This document shows, one piece after another, positions 27,712-36,430 of a stretch of DNA of 57,951 nucleotides. How positions within the stretch are numbered: position 1 is the stretch's first letter; the number at the start of each line of letters is the position of its first letter. The stretch comes from Bacteroidota bacterium (GTDB taxonomy: Bacteria > Bacteroidota > Bacteroidia > UKL13-3). The notes beneath the pieces are model-generated. The model searched no databases. It saw only the letters and a list, made by a program, of their open reading frames with translations, and was not told where the DNA came from. The stretch lies in NCBI GenBank assembly GCA_027488905.1, contig JAIYAT010000015.1, positions 1 to 57,951 of the forward strand. Reading direction: 5' to 3'. A program made the translations under genes and the position numbers.

Positions 27712-28695
27712 TTAGGCTCTAATCCAACTGAATTTGAATTGTTGGTCGTTAGGTTTTGCTCTTTCGGCAATCCTAGCCATTCTATCAGGTAAGCCCATCA
27801 AGAAATCTCTAGCCTTTTCACCATCTTCCTGTAAATTTCGGATACTTTCAAGCTTCCAATCTGTTACAAGATTTCTTAACAAATCAACGTAATCCATTGA
27901 GGTGTAAACACCTAATCGTTGCGCTGCAATGCTAAAGTTTGAAAACGTATTGAGTTCGCCACCTAATTCTTTAAGACATTGTGCAGGCATTAAAATTTTC
28001 TTGCGCATCATGTCTTCAAAGGCAAGCATCATTTCATTTGGGTCTATTTCAAAAATCCTGCTTACAAAAGATTTATAAGCTTTTGCGTGTCTGGCTTCAT
28101 CAGCAGCTACCATTCCGCAAAGTTTAGACAACATATTATTGCCATCTTTTTTAACCAAAGTAGCAACCCTTCTATGAGAAATATTGGTTGCCATTTCTTG
28201 GAAACTGGTGTACACAAAATTGCGGTAAGGGTCACTTCCTGCGCCGTTATCAAAGCCATCCACAATTAGATATTGGGTGCTAGCTTCAAACTCACGCATG
28301 TTAATTCTGCCACATAAGTATAGGTAACGGTTTAGCACATCGCCATGTCTATTTTCTTCGGCAGTCCAAGAGCGAAGCCATTTCATCCAAATATTATCTT
28401 GACCTTGGTTTACGCCGGTCATGCCTGCCAACCAAGTTTCATAGGTTGGCAAAGCCTCTTCAGTAATTGTATCAGCAACTAATACTGCCATTAAATCATA
28501 AGAATGATTTTGGGCTACTTCTTGGATCTCTTTTAAATCCTCAACGAAAGTATCGTCAGAGGTAAGTGGCAATAATTCAGAGGCTTGCCAATTAACATCA
28601 ACTGGATTCAAATACGTTTGTATATCCTGTTCAATTTCTCTGCCGACGAAGTTCATCACTTCTAAGCGGCTTGGTTTGAGTGGTATTGCATTCAT
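27712..28695 (-). CDS. Acyl-ACP desaturase (soluble diiron type)
   Basis: 327 aa, a soluble, O2-dependent desaturase that inserts a cis double bond into acyl-ACP. The diiron ligands are visible: TITEEALPTY (E79/E80), AEENRHGD (E113/E114, H117), FQEMATNISHRR (E167) and ADEARHAKAY (E200, H203), i.e. two EExxH-like motifs. The length fits the FA_desaturase_2 family of Bacteroidota and Actinobacteria. Position of desaturation unknown. It has its own promoter at 28716-28744. Confidence 0.92.
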   Translation of the reverse strand: MNAIPLKPSRLEVMNFVGREIEQDIQTYLNPVDVNWQASELLPLTSDDTFVEDLKEIQEVAQNHSYDLMAVLVADTITEEALPTYETWLAGMTGVNQGQDNIWMKWLRSWTAEENRHGDVLNRYLYLCGRINMREFEASTQYLIVDGFDNGAGSDPYRNFVYTSFQEMATNISHRRVATLVKKDGNNMLSKLCGMVAADEARHAKAYKSFVSRIFEIDPNEMMLAFEDMMRKKILMPAQCLKELGGELNTFSNFSIAAQRLGVYTSMDYVDLLRNLVTDWKLESIRNLQEDGEKARDFLMGLPDRMARIAERAKPNDQQFKFSWIRA

Positions 28696-28715
28696 AATCT
28701 GCTAAGATAAGGTTT

Positions 28716-28744
28716 CAAATTTAGTATTTCTTATTAATTTGCAA
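28716..28744 (-). promoter_or_regulatory. Promoter of the desaturase gene
   Basis: On the minus strand TTG (28744-28742), 18 nt, then TAAATTTG (28723-28716). The box ends 20 nt before the ATG. Confidence 0.7.
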
Positions 28745-28770
28745 ATCTTACAAAATCAACACACACTCCC

Positions 28771-29433
28771 TTGAATTATTATAATGTCCATTCTCACTTT
28801 AAACCACTTGCAAATAATGAAGTGAGTATACGAAATGCATACCATTTTCCTATCTCAAAAAATACGCTAAACCAATTTCTTAGTGTTGGAATTCATCCTT
28901 GGTATGTGGGTAAATTTAACCTAGCTAAAATACCAGATATCCTTCTACCATTGCTTAAAAATCCTGAGGTTATTGCCATTGGAGAAATCGGTTTAGATAA
29001 ATTAAAACCAGATTTCGAGTTGCAATGCGCTGCATTTTTGGTTCAAACCGAAATAGCCTTGGCTGCTAAATTGCCAATTATTATTCATTGTGTAAAAGCT
29101 TATCCAGAAATAGTAAGCATGTTAAAAAACTTTCAAGGGCAAGTAATACTACATAACTATTATTCCTCAGAAGTTTTAACGGAAGCATTTCTTAAACTGC
29201 CAAACGTATATTTTTCTTTAGGCAAAAGGTTTAGGTTGGCAAGCGGTTTGAACCAAAAGTATGTTCAAAAAATACCATTAGAAAGATTATTTGTAGAAAC
29301 AGACCAAACTAGAGAACCCGTTAGTATTGCTTATGAGGAAATTTCGGGCAAATTACACATCGATAGATTGGCATTTGCCACTCAGGTGGAAAGTAATTTT
29401 AAGCAAGTTTTTAAACGCACATTTATTAATTAA
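28771..29433 (+). CDS. TatD-family metal-dependent hydrolase
   Basis: 220 aa, somewhat shorter than classical TatD nucleases (about 260). Conserved pieces: HSH near the N-terminus (NVHSHFKP), GIHPWYV, AIGEIGLDKL, PIIIHCVKAYPE, VILHNYYSS and LFVETDQTRE. These are the metal-binding residues of the TIM-barrel fold. TTG is used as start (NYYNVHSH follows at once). Could be a 3'-5' DNase, but the substrate is not established. Overlaps yqgE by 4 bp at the 3' end. Confidence 0.85.
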   Translation: MNYYNVHSHFKPLANNEVSIRNAYHFPISKNTLNQFLSVGIHPWYVGKFNLAKIPDILLPLLKNPEVIAIGEIGLDKLKPDFELQCAAFLVQTEIALAAKLPIIIHCVKAYPEIVSMLKNFQGQVILHNYYSSEVLTEAFLKLPNVYFSLGKRFRLASGLNQKYVQKIPLERLFVETDQTREPVSIAYEEISGKLHIDRLAFATQVESNFKQVFKRTFIN

Positions 29434-30005
29434 TTCCAGAGAAAATCTTCTGGCGAGTCAGCCAAATAGGCAAAATCGGGCCCAAGATTTCGCACCGCGG
29501 TAGGCCAAATTTCTTCAATATTTTCCAGAAATACTAAGTTAACACTTGGTTTGGCAAGCCACCAAGCTTTTTGTTCTATTTCAAATTCAAGTTGGCCTTC
29601 TCCCCAACCGCTATATCCAACAAAAAACTTAAAGTCGGAAATTTTAGCCTGACCCGAATTAATAACTTGGTTGATGGTTTCAATGTTTCCACCCCAATAC
29701 AATCCGTTTCCAATAGGAAATGCATCTTCTATAAGCAATCCACATTTATGAATAAAGTGCAAGGTATTGGGTTCAACGGGTCCTCCAAAATAAACTGGAA
29801 AATCACTCTGCAATAAATCAGGAATAATATCAGAGGTTTGCATGTCTAATAAGCGATTAAGAACAAAGCCAAAGCTTCCTTCTCTTTCGTGTTCGCAAAG
29901 TAAAACCACTGTTTTTCTAAAGTTTGGGTCATTTAAAAAAGGTTCACTAATAAGTATTCGCCCACCTTCTGGAGTAAAGTTATATTGCTTTTTGCTTATT
30001 TCCAT
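29430..30005 (-). CDS. YqgE/AlgH family protein (UPF0301)
   Basis: 191 aa from the ATG at 30005 (a TTG three codons upstream is less likely). Family landmarks: GRILISEPFLNDPNFRKTVVLLCEH, GSFGFVLNRLLD, YFGGPVEPNTLHFIH, GLYWGGNIETI and FFVGYSGWGEGQLEFEI. The molecular function of this widespread cytoplasmic family is not settled; AlgH affects exopolysaccharide expression in pseudomonads. Confidence 0.92.
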   Translation of the reverse strand: MEISKKQYNFTPEGGRILISEPFLNDPNFRKTVVLLCEHEREGSFGFVLNRLLDMQTSDIIPDLLQSDFPVYFGGPVEPNTLHFIHKCGLLIEDAFPIGNGLYWGGNIETINQVINSGQAKISDFKFFVGYSGWGEGQLEFEIEQKAWWLAKPSVNLVFLENIEEIWPTAVRNLGPDFAYLADSPEDFLWN

Positions 30006-30116
30006 TTTCTGCAAACTAGGAAAGAAGTATCAATTTTTTTGACTTTTTTTTGAGGTTATAAAATTTAATATTTCGCTCGGCTGATTTTTATCAAGTTATG
30101 TTTATAAACAATAATA

Positions 30117-30124
30117 TAGTTTTG
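30117..30124 (+). promoter_or_regulatory. -7 box of pdxH
   Basis: TAGTTTTG fits TAnnTTTG and ends 4 nt before the ATG at 30129, implying a leaderless message. A -33 TTG is not evident. Confidence 0.5.
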
Positions 30125-30128
30125 AGTT

Positions 30129-30776
30129 ATGATAGATTCTAAAAAAATAGCTAGCATTCGAAAAGATTACTCTTTAAGAGAGTTTGATGAAACACATGTA
30201 AATCCAAACCCAATTATTCAATTTAACGAATGGTTTAATGAGGCCTTAGATGCTGAAGTAATGGAGCCAAATGCCATGACACTAGCAACTGTAGGTTTTG
30301 ATGGAAAACCTTGTGCGCGCATTGTACTATTAAAAGGAATTGAAGAAAATGGATTTGTTTTTTATACAAACTATGATTCAAACAAGGGCAAACAATTAAG
30401 AACTAATCCTTACGCAGCATTAGTGTTTTTTTGGCCAGAATTGCAGCGTCAGGTTCGTATTGAAGGTGAAGTAAAAAAGAATTCAGAAAAGGATGCTGAT
30501 GCTTATTTTCTAAGCAGACCATTTGAAAGTCAAGTGGGTGCGCATGCCTCTAACCAAAGCCAACCGCTTAAAAATAGAGAAGAATTAGAAAATGAATTCA
30601 TTAGGTTAAAAGCAATATTTTCAACAGAACCGCCAGTTAGACCAAAACATTGGGGAGGCTTCAAAGTTATTGCGCATAAAATTGAGTTTTGGCAAGGACG
30701 TCCTAGTAGACTTCATGATAGGTTTGAATTTACATTATCAAAAGGAGCTTGGGTTAATAAAAGGTTATCTCCATAA
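30129..30776 (+). CDS. pdxH: Pyridoxamine 5'-phosphate oxidase
   Basis: 215 aa FMN enzyme that oxidises pyridoxine/pyridoxamine phosphate to pyridoxal phosphate with O2. Pattern: NAMTLATVGFDGKPCARIVLLKG, GFVFYTNYDSNKGKQL, ALVFFWPELQRQVRIEG, SRPFESQVGAHASNQS and EFWQGRPSRLHDRFEF near the C-terminus. Full length. Complements pdxJ at 20367. Confidence 0.97.
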   Translation: MIDSKKIASIRKDYSLREFDETHVNPNPIIQFNEWFNEALDAEVMEPNAMTLATVGFDGKPCARIVLLKGIEENGFVFYTNYDSNKGKQLRTNPYAALVFFWPELQRQVRIEGEVKKNSEKDADAYFLSRPFESQVGAHASNQSQPLKNREELENEFIRLKAIFSTEPPVRPKHWGGFKVIAHKIEFWQGRPSRLHDRFEFTLSKGAWVNKRLSP

Positions 30777-30841
30777 AAAATAATTATTAAAATTTTTATT
30801 TTAAGAACTTTTTAATAAATTGCCCTATATCTTACTCACTC

Positions 30842-31954
30842 ATGATTGATATAATCCTGCTAGTTTCTGCTTCATTTTTGATATGCATTTATGCAATACC
30901 TTCAATTATTACTGTAGCCAAGTTAAAGAACCTATATGATAAACCTGAAGAACGTAAAATTCATACCATAAAAATTCCACGCTTAGGCGGGGTGGCTATT
31001 TTTGCAGCCTTTTCCATCTCTATGCTTATTTTTGGAGATGCAGGTCAAATTGAAGGAATTAAGTTTATCACTGCGGGTGGGTTAATTTTATTTATAAGTG
31101 GATTAAAAGATGATATTGTAATTTTATCACCTTTGAAAAAGTTAATGGCTCAACTTTTGGCAGCAGGTTTTGTAACTATTTTAGCAGGTGTAAGAATAAA
31201 TGATTTGCAGGGAGTTTTTGGCATCAATGAAATTCCAAGCTATGTAAGCATTCTGTTAAGCATGTTTATGATTATAGTGATAACAAATTCTATGAATCTA
31301 ATAGATGGAGCTGATGGTTTAGCTGGAAGTTTAGGTTTAATTATCAGCTTAACTTTTGCCTATTTTTTCACCACATTAAATGATACAAACTGGGCTATTT
31401 TTGCTTTTGCTTTAAGTGGTGCTTTGCTTGGATTTTTGTTTTTCAATTTTAATCCAGCCAAAATTTTTATGGGAGATGCAGGGTCTTTAACCCTAGGATT
31501 TTTGTTATCTGTTTTTGCCATTCACTTCATCGAATCCCATAGCCCTGGTGCAGGAAACTATTTACGTTTAAAATCTGCACCTGGAATTGCTGTAGCTATT
31601 TTAATCGTACCTTTATATGATACGCTTAGAGTTTTTTTATTACGAGCCTATAAAAGAACCTCACCATTTAAAGCCGATAAAAATCACTTGCATCATTGGT
31701 TAATGAAAATTGGTTTAGGTCACAAACAAGTAAGTTTGATATTAAGTGGAATCAATTTGCTTTTTATCTTAATTGCTTATGCTATTAAGGATCAACCTGC
31801 TTATGTAGTGCTTTCTGTGGTGGTTGGGCTAACTATAATAGCTGGCCAATTGCCAGTTTATATTTATAGTCATAAAATAACAGATATAGAGGTAGACGAT
31901 TCGGTTCAAGAAGAAATCACCCAATCTTTGTTTGAAAACCGCATTAGAAAATAA
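30842..31954 (+). CDS. WecA/MraY-family undecaprenyl-phosphate sugar-1-phosphate transferase
   Basis: 370 aa, about ten membrane helices. Starts surface-glycan synthesis by moving a sugar-1-phosphate from UDP-sugar to undecaprenyl phosphate. Visible motifs: RKIHTIKIPRLGGVAIF, SGLKDDIVILSP (metal-binding DD), NLIDGADGLAGSLG, NPAKIFMGDAGSLTLGF and a cytoplasmic HLHHWLMKIGL loop. Closer to WecA (GlcNAc-1-P) than to MraY. It could prime the polysaccharide built by the locus at 34088-47492, though it is not in that operon. Confidence 0.9.
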   Translation: MIDIILLVSASFLICIYAIPSIITVAKLKNLYDKPEERKIHTIKIPRLGGVAIFAAFSISMLIFGDAGQIEGIKFITAGGLILFISGLKDDIVILSPLKKLMAQLLAAGFVTILAGVRINDLQGVFGINEIPSYVSILLSMFMIIVITNSMNLIDGADGLAGSLGLIISLTFAYFFTTLNDTNWAIFAFALSGALLGFLFFNFNPAKIFMGDAGSLTLGFLLSVFAIHFIESHSPGAGNYLRLKSAPGIAVAILIVPLYDTLRVFLLRAYKRTSPFKADKNHLHHWLMKIGLGHKQVSLILSGINLLFILIAYAIKDQPAYVVLSVVVGLTIIAGQLPVYIYSHKITDIEVDDSVQEEITQSLFENRIRK

Positions 31955-31956
31955 GC

Positions 31957-32535
31957 TTAAGATTTCCCTTTTAAAAAATCCAACATTTTCATAAAAGCTT
32001 TTGCTCTATGACTGATTGCATTTTTTTCTGCTAAGGACATTTCAGCTAAAGATTTTGCAAACCCATTTGGAATGAAAATTGGATCATACCCAAAACCATT
32101 TGATCCACTATAGTCTATAGCAATTCTACCTTCCAATTCACCTTTAAAGAAGTGCTTTTCTCCTGCTACAATCATGCAAATAATGGTAACAAATTTTGCG
32201 TTTCTGTTTTCGGTTTGAACCAAATCCTGAAGCAATTTATGATTATTTGCTTCCGCGCTTCTTTCTGGTCCGGCAAACCTGGCAGAATACACACCTGGAG
32301 CGCCACCAAGCGCTTCTACCAATAAACCTGTATCATCTGCAAAACAGTTTAAATTTGTTGCTTTGTAAACAGTTGTTGCTTTAATCTCGGCATTCTCTTC
32401 TAAAGTTGAACCTGTTTCGGCAATTTCTTCAAAAAATCCAATATCTTCTAAGGAGCTTACCTCTGCAAAACCTTGAAAAATTGCAGCAATTTCCTTTGTT
32501 TTGTTTTTGTTGTGAGAGGCAAAAATGAGTTTCAT
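31957..32535 (-). CDS. rdgB: XTP/dITP diphosphatase
   Basis: 192 aa. Hydrolyses non-canonical purine triphosphates. Signature: KLIFASHNKNKTKEI, FADDTGLLVEALGGAPGVYSARFAG, GFGYDPIFIP and EKNAISHRAKAF. ATG 32535 is the family start; the frame stays open upstream only by chance. It begins 1 bp after the upstream gene ends and is cotranscribed with it. Confidence 0.94.
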   Translation of the reverse strand: MKLIFASHNKNKTKEIAAIFQGFAEVSSLEDIGFFEEIAETGSTLEENAEIKATTVYKATNLNCFADDTGLLVEALGGAPGVYSARFAGPERSAEANNHKLLQDLVQTENRNAKFVTIICMIVAGEKHFFKGELEGRIAIDYSGSNGFGYDPIFIPNGFAKSLAEMSLAEKNAISHRAKAFMKMLDFLKGKS

Positions 32536-32536
32536 A

Positions 32537-33016
32537 TCAATTAAAAAATAATTTCTGCATGGCCGACCAAAGTTTAGGCTTTTGTGCAGGCTCAAGGATA
32601 TATTGCCCAAGAGGAAGTGCTTGCAAAATTTCAACCCCTTCAAACAAGGCACTTTTATGAATATGCACATTGCATCCTTGCGCGCCAATCCAAGTATCTA
32701 GCCCCCAAACAATGATGTGTGTTGGTTCAAAATAACCTACCATGTATGTAAGATTTTTATCAGGAAATCTGTCGTAGTTAACCACCCAAACATCTTCCAT
32801 GGTTCTTCTAAGACCCTTTTCTACAATGGTTTGAAGAAGTTTCAATTCATCATTTTCTAGAAATTCAGTTGTTTTGGAGTTTACTAACATCAATAATTTT
32901 TGCCGACCTTCCCCCATAGGATTGTATTCTATGGAAAAATCTCTTTCTTTGACCACGAAAATTTCTCCAAAAAGGGGAGCTAGAAACGAATCATCTATTT
33001 CAAAACCATCTTGCAT
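32537..33016 (-). CDS. Hypothetical protein, possibly HolD-like (Pol III psi)
   Basis: 159 aa, no signal or membrane segment. A hydrophobic strand QKLLMLVNSKTTEFLENDELKLLQTIV, a central VGYFEPTHIIVWGLDTWIG and the end LEPAQKPKLWSAMQKLFF follow the order seen in the DNA polymerase III psi subunit (strand, G/W-rich core, LxxNPxxKxxLW helix). This is my own alignment by eye and weak. Coupled to rdgB; its ATG is 3 bp from the start of the divergent ilvE. Confidence 0.6.
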   Translation of the reverse strand: MQDGFEIDDSFLAPLFGEIFVVKERDFSIEYNPMGEGRQKLLMLVNSKTTEFLENDELKLLQTIVEKGLRRTMEDVWVVNYDRFPDKNLTYMVGYFEPTHIIVWGLDTWIGAQGCNVHIHKSALFEGVEILQALPLGQYILEPAQKPKLWSAMQKLFFN

Positions 33017-33019
33017 ACC

Positions 33020-34081
33020 ATGGCAATTTCAATAAAAATAAATAAAACACAAAGCTCAAGGATTCATTTATGTGATTTTGATAATATTGAGTTTGGGAAA
33101 ATCTTCTCAGACCACATGTTTAGGGTTGACTATAAAGATGGTGAATGGCAAAAAGGAGAGATTAGTCCATATGGCGAAATTTCGATGGCGCCAAGTATTT
33201 CTGCATTGCATTATGGCCAAGCCATTTTTGAAGGAATGAAAGCTTTTAAAGGGGCAGATGGCAATCCGCAATTATTTAGACCCTTAGAAAACTTCAAAAG
33301 ATTCAACATCAGTGCTCAACGCATGGGTATGCCATCAATTACAGAGGAGTTGTTTATGAATGGTTTGAAGGAGTTAATTAATATTGATAGAAATTGGATT
33401 CCAACCAAAGAAGGTTCAGCCTTATACATTAGGCCATTTATGTTTGCTACGGATGATTTTGTGGGAGTAAGACCTAGTAGCAACTATAGTTTCATTATTT
33501 TTTGTTGCCCTGTAAATTCTTATTATCCAAAACCTATTAAGGTAAAAGTTGAGCAAAAATATGTAAGGGCATCAGAAGGAATGGCTGGTTATGCAAAAGC
33601 CGCAGGGAATTATGGCATTAGCATGTTACCCTCCATGGAAGCCAAAAAACTAGGTTATGATCAAATCATCTGGACTGATGGCAGAACCCATGAGCATGTT
33701 GAAGAGTCTGGCACTACAAATTTATTCTTTGTAGTGGATGACAACTTAATTTTAACACCTGCCTTAGATGGAAATATTTTGCAAGGTATCACAAGAGATT
33801 CTTGCATCAAGTTATTGAAGAAAGAAGGTTATACTGTTGAAGAGAGAAAAATCAGCATAAAAGAAATCATATCCTTTGCCAATGAAGGCCGACTTACAGA
33901 CTGCTTTGGAACAGGCACAGCGGCCATTATTGCAAAAATTGAGGCAATAGGATATGAAGGCGAAGATTATATATTACCAGAAGCAGACAAGCGTAAAGTA
34001 AGTAATTGGCTATACAGCACAATTTATGGAATTCAAACTTCTAAAGTTGAAGATAGCTTTGGTTGGATAGAAAAGGTTTAA
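33020..34081 (+). CDS. ilvE: Branched-chain amino-acid aminotransferase
   Basis: 353 aa PLP enzyme for Leu/Ile/Val synthesis and breakdown. Features: DHMFRVDYKDGEW, LHYGQAIFEGMKAFKG, SALYIRPFMFATDDFVGV, YAKAAGNYGISMLPSMEAKKLGYDQIIWTDG (the family's PLP-lysine lies in AKAAGNY) and GTGTAAIIAKIEAIGY. This is the larger BCAT group (type II, eukaryote-like). ATG 33020 preferred over TTG 33011. Confidence 0.95.
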   Translation: MAISIKINKTQSSRIHLCDFDNIEFGKIFSDHMFRVDYKDGEWQKGEISPYGEISMAPSISALHYGQAIFEGMKAFKGADGNPQLFRPLENFKRFNISAQRMGMPSITEELFMNGLKELINIDRNWIPTKEGSALYIRPFMFATDDFVGVRPSSNYSFIIFCCPVNSYYPKPIKVKVEQKYVRASEGMAGYAKAAGNYGISMLPSMEAKKLGYDQIIWTDGRTHEHVEESGTTNLFFVVDDNLILTPALDGNILQGITRDSCIKLLKKEGYTVEERKISIKEIISFANEGRLTDCFGTGTAAIIAKIEAIGYEGEDYILPEADKRKVSNWLYSTIYGIQTSKVEDSFGWIEKV

Positions 34082-34082
34082 A

Positions 34083-34117
34083 GCAAATTAAGCGCGCTTC
34101 GCGCGCTCCCAATTTGC
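34083..34117. terminator. Nested hairpin between ilvE and the polysaccharide operon
   Basis: AGCGCGC (34091-34097) pairs with GCGCGCT (34101-34107) around TTC, and outside it GCAAATT (34083-34089) pairs with AATTTGC (34111-34117). The structure lies inside the last codons of the minus-strand GT2 gene (WERAKRA), so coding and stem share sequence. No long T-tract. Confidence 0.5.
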
Positions 34118-35257
34118 ACTTTGCTTACCTCTAATAAACCTTACAAATCCAAGGTACATGCACAAATTCATGATAAAAAAGTAATAAGGTACAAACAATG
34201 CCTTCACTTTAATTTGCTTATTGGCTAGGTACCAACCTAATAATGCCATGCTATAAAATACCACTTGGCCAATCATCAGCAAGAGATACAAAATGCCCAC
34301 ATTTAAGGCCAATGGAATATTTATCAAAAATAATAGCAAAAGAGATAGAGGAGCCAAGGTCCATCTAAGTACGCGATGGGAAATAAATAAAAAGCTCACT
34401 TTAAAATTTCCAATAAGATTAAACGCCTTTGGAAGCCTAGACATACTTTGAAATGCCCCAGCAGCAATTCTAACTTTACGCTTTAATTCCTCCCCAACAT
34501 TAGCACTAGCTGTTTCGGCTGCATACGCATTCTTTTCGTAAATTACTCTATAACCATCTGTAGCAATTAACATGCTTTGCATTAAATCATCCAGCAGGGT
34601 GTCTTTAGGCAATGGCCTAAACAACTCAGTTCTATAACTCATCAACTCCCCTGCTGCGCCAACAATGGTGTAAAAATCAGAATCAAGTTGCTTTAAGAAA
34701 CTTTCGTATTTCCAATAAATACCTTCCCCTGCCCCACTCGCATTTTCTTTGTCTTTGGTAATGATTCTTTTTTCGCCAGTAACAGCACCAACACCAGGAT
34801 CTGCATAGTGTTTAACCATTTCTTTAATAGCTTCAGGATTTAGGTCTGTGTTGGCATCGCAAAATACTACTATAGGCGCTTTAACAAATTGCATGGCTCT
34901 GTTCATAGCAGCAGCTTTGCCATTTCTTGCAGGTTCATGTAAAGCAAGCACCTCAGGATATTTTTTTACCCTTTCATAAGTATCATCATTTGAGCCATCA
35001 CTAATAAATATTAACTGTAGTTTATCTTTAGGATATACAAGTTGTAAGCTATTTATAATCTTATCCTCGATGTATTCTGCTTCATTAAAACACGGTACCA
35101 CCAAGGCTACTGGAGGTTCAAAGTTTGGTTCAAACCGAATTGACTTACTCATTGCTTTTTTAATTTTCACCAAAAAATAAAGCAGAACGCCATAACCAAT
35201 ATAGCTGTATAAAACCACTGCAATTCCAATCCAAAAAATCCATTCTAATACATTCAT
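34088..35257 (-). CDS. Glycosyltransferase family 2, membrane-bound
   Basis: 389 aa. One N-terminal helix, the GT2 catalytic domain (ALVVPCFNEAEYIEDKI, FISDGSNDDTYE, PIVVFCDANTDL with the DxD-type motif, DDLMQSMLIATDGYRV) and two to three C-terminal helices. This resembles processive or inner-membrane GT2s (IcaA/BcsA-like layout without PilZ). Last gene of the minus-strand polysaccharide run, separated from the previous gene by 42 bp. Confidence 0.88.
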   Translation of the reverse strand: MNVLEWIFWIGIAVVLYSYIGYGVLLYFLVKIKKAMSKSIRFEPNFEPPVALVVPCFNEAEYIEDKIINSLQLVYPKDKLQLIFISDGSNDDTYERVKKYPEVLALHEPARNGKAAAMNRAMQFVKAPIVVFCDANTDLNPEAIKEMVKHYADPGVGAVTGEKRIITKDKENASGAGEGIYWKYESFLKQLDSDFYTIVGAAGELMSYRTELFRPLPKDTLLDDLMQSMLIATDGYRVIYEKNAYAAETASANVGEELKRKVRIAAGAFQSMSRLPKAFNLIGNFKVSFLFISHRVLRWTLAPLSLLLLFLINIPLALNVGILYLLLMIGQVVFYSMALLGWYLANKQIKVKALFVPYYFFIMNLCMYLGFVRFIRGKQSANWERAKRA

Positions 35258-35299
35258 TACAATTACAATTAGTAGGTTAAAAAATCATGCAATAGGAAA

Positions 35300-36430
35300 T
35301 TAGCTTAGAACCTCTTCATATATCTTTAAAGTAAGCGCTGCATTTGCATCCCAGTTAAAATATTTAGCTCTTTCTAGCCCTTTATTTACGAGTAAATTTT
35401 GCAGTTCTTTATCAGCCCATAAGTTTTCAACTGCGGTTGCAATGGCCTCGGGATTAAATGGATCTACAAGAATTGCCGCATCTACAGCTATTTCTGGCAT
35501 GGAAGAGGTATTTGAAGTTATCACAGGAACGCCACATCCCATTGCTTCAACAAGCGGAATTCCAAAACTTTCGCGCAAGGAAGGATATAAAAACAAATTG
35601 GCTAAACTATAAATGGCGGGTAATTCTTTGTTAGGCACATATCCAGTAAAATGTATATGGTTTAATATTTCTGCATCACCAATCTCTGTGGCCAACTTAT
35701 TTAAATAATCTTTATTAATATCTAACATTACTAAAGGAGCTGGTAACGCATTTCTTTTCCTAAGGATACTAAGCGCTTGCAAAACGCCTTTTACATTCTT
35801 TTTGGGGTCTGTATTTCCTAAAAAGAAAATAAACTCGTCAGGCAAATTGTATTTGGCTTTGGCATTTTTTAATTCGGTTTGATCCAAAACCCTTTTGAAG
35901 TGTGAACCAACTCCGTTATAAGCTGTGATAACGCGTTGGTTGTCTAGCTTAAAATAATTCTGAATACGTTCCTTTTCAAAATCTGAAACTGTAAGGATTC
36001 GCTTTGCATGCGGAACTATGCGAGGAACATTAAGCTTTCTATAGATGTTTCCAAACTTTTGATAAGCTGTGCCTTGATCTAAGGAAATTTTTTCTAGATA
36101 AATTATATCATGTAAGGTTAAAACCAAAGGCATTGAGAGGTATAAAGGAGCAGTATTACTTGTACAATGCAACAAATCTACCTTTTCTTTAGCAGCGGCC
36201 TTAGGGAGATAAATTTGTTCCCAAATGGGATATGGCGCTGATTTAACCTTTACAATTTTAACTTTTTCTGAGGCTTGAAGGCAGTTTTCATCTTCATCTG
36301 CTTGCACAAAAACTACAAATTCATGTTTAGAATTGCTGCGTTGCAAAGCTTTAATAAGCTCGAGGGCAACCATGTCCATGCCATGTTTTTTTTTGCGAAA
36401 AATTCTTTGCGCCTCAATTCCTATTTTCAT
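35300..36430 (-). CDS. Glycosyltransferase family 4
   Basis: 376 aa GT-B fold enzyme. N-terminal acceptor domain (IGIEAQRIFRKKKHGMDMVALELIKAL), C-terminal donor domain with FIFFLGNTDPKKNVKGVLQAL, HIHFTGYVPNKELPAIYSLANLFLYPSLRESFGIPLVEAMGCGVPVITS (the EX7E motif region). Cytoplasmic; adds a sugar to the lipid-linked repeat. Overlaps the upstream GT2 gene by 4 nt. Confidence 0.93.
   Translation of the reverse strand: MKIGIEAQRIFRKKKHGMDMVALELIKALQRSNSKHEFVVFVQADEDENCLQASEKVKIVKVKSAPYPIWEQIYLPKAAAKEKVDLLHCTSNTAPLYLSMPLVLTLHDIIYLEKISLDQGTAYQKFGNIYRKLNVPRIVPHAKRILTVSDFEKERIQNYFKLDNQRVITAYNGVGSHFKRVLDQTELKNAKAKYNLPDEFIFFLGNTDPKKNVKGVLQALSILRKRNALPAPLVMLDINKDYLNKLATEIGDAEILNHIHFTGYVPNKELPAIYSLANLFLYPSLRESFGIPLVEAMGCGVPVITSNTSSMPEIAVDAAILVDPFNPEAIATAVENLWADKELQNLLVNKGLERAKYFNWDANAALTLKIYEEVLS

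Noticed and set aside
30784-30815. Terminator after pdxH
   Set aside because: TTATTAAAA...TTTTTAATAA pairs, but the stem is entirely A/T and weak; not distinct from the AT-rich background.
32536-32688. 51-codon N-terminal extension of RdgB
   Set aside because: Family members start at MKLIFASHN; the extension overlaps the upstream gene in another frame and is unconserved.
35873-35885. Another exact copy of the dispersed motif
   Set aside because: Reads TTCGGTTTGATCC, one base off; left out of the exact count.
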